This document shows, one piece after another, positions 14,483-14,634 of a DNA stretch of 14,634 nucleotides. Each line of letters starts with the position of its first letter. The first letter of the stretch is position 1. The translations under genes and the position numbers were made by a program. The notes beneath the pieces were generated by a model. It made no database searches and was not told the origin of the DNA. It was given only the letters and a program-made list of their open reading frames with translations. Origin of the DNA: Bacteroidales bacterium UBA6360. Its GTDB lineage: Bacteria; Bacteroidota; Bacteroidia; Bacteroidales; UBA932. The stretch lies in NCBI GenBank assembly GCA_002440085.1, contig DJRM01000123.1, forward strand, positions 1 to 14,634, read 5' to 3'.

Positions 14483-14634
14483 AAATTAACAATATTTTAG
14501 TTTAATATTTAATATTCAATACTTTACGTCGTATCACATCTGCCGGCGCTGACTTTCTGGGTCAACGGAAGGCAGGCATAGCAAAAGCCTTAAAAAAGTG
14601 TCGATTTTGATAAAAATAGTTGTCGAAAAATTAG
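14483..14634. other. AT-rich intergenic tail with hairpins, cut by window edge
   Basis: After the yitT stop the first ~40 bases are very AT-rich with TTTAATATT-like repeats. CTGCC (14540-14544) can pair with GGCAG (14571-14575), enclosing TGAC (14550-14553) with GTCA (14561-14564). A competing hairpin pairs AAGGC (14569-14573) with GCCTT (14587-14591) and is followed by an A-run rather than a T-run, so no conventional plus-strand terminator is certain. The final bases hold a TTG (14620-14622) that could be a -33 element of a promoter continuing past the window. No gene is visible. Confidence 0.5.

Noticed and set aside
1..14634. tRNA or rRNA genes, insertion sequences, phage genes
   Set aside because: I saw no cloverleaf-like structure, transposase motif, terminal inverted repeats of IS type or integrase in any frame.

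Overview
The window is chromosomal housekeeping DNA from a member of the Bacteroidota, most likely order Bacteroidales. Evidence: the encoded GyrA, PhoH, LeuRS, ClpC and YitT proteins have Bacteroidales-type sequences; several gene starts have AT-rich leaders without clear Shine-Dalgarno sites; and several intergenic regions carry the Bacteroidota sigma pattern (TTTG or TTG, about 20 bp, TAnnTTTG). Coding DNA is moderately GC-rich and codon use looks uniform, so I see no clear island, phage or insertion sequence. I cannot place it below order level.

Layout. Positions 1-527 (minus) hold the N-terminal part of a ClpC-type AAA+ unfoldase, cut by the window edge. A 202-bp divergent intergenic region follows, with interleaved back-to-back promoters and two perfect dyads. 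It leads into gyrA (730-3291, plus), a secreted TPR protein (3335-4696) and a strong terminator. Positions 4782-4983 are non-coding: a three-copy 23-bp tandem repeat followed by a long imperfect hairpin. Next come three minus-strand genes, read from 8495 down to 4984: a DUF389 membrane protein, a CapA-family exported protein and a PhoH ATPase. A second divergent promoter region (8496-8672) separates them from a plus-strand pair: a SPOR-domain lipoprotein and an exported protein joining a degenerate M28 peptidase domain to a TonB C-terminal domain. The window ends with leuS (10714-13482), a closely spaced yitT-family membrane gene (13496-14482) and 152 bp of AT-rich intergenic DNA with hairpins.

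How the genes relate. clpC and gyrA (proteolysis and DNA topology) share a promoter region and could be co-regulated through it. capA and phoH are almost contiguous, but phoH may also have its own start-proximal promoter. The SPOR and M28-TonB_C genes are adjacent or overlapping and both encode exported envelope proteins, so they may work together. leuS and yitT are 13 bp apart and probably form one transcript.

Most notable: (1) the M28 domain has lost the positions of three zinc ligands and the general base and is fused to a TonB_C domain, which suggests a pseudo-peptidase with a binding or coupling role; (2) the same outward-facing promoter architecture (TGCAAA, 20-21 bp, TTTGCA) occurs in both divergent intergenic regions; (3) a perfect 20-bp dyad lies just after the predicted clpC transcription start; (4) the repeat-plus-hairpin block lies between the convergent TPR and phoH genes. 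I did not find an obviously new multi-gene system.
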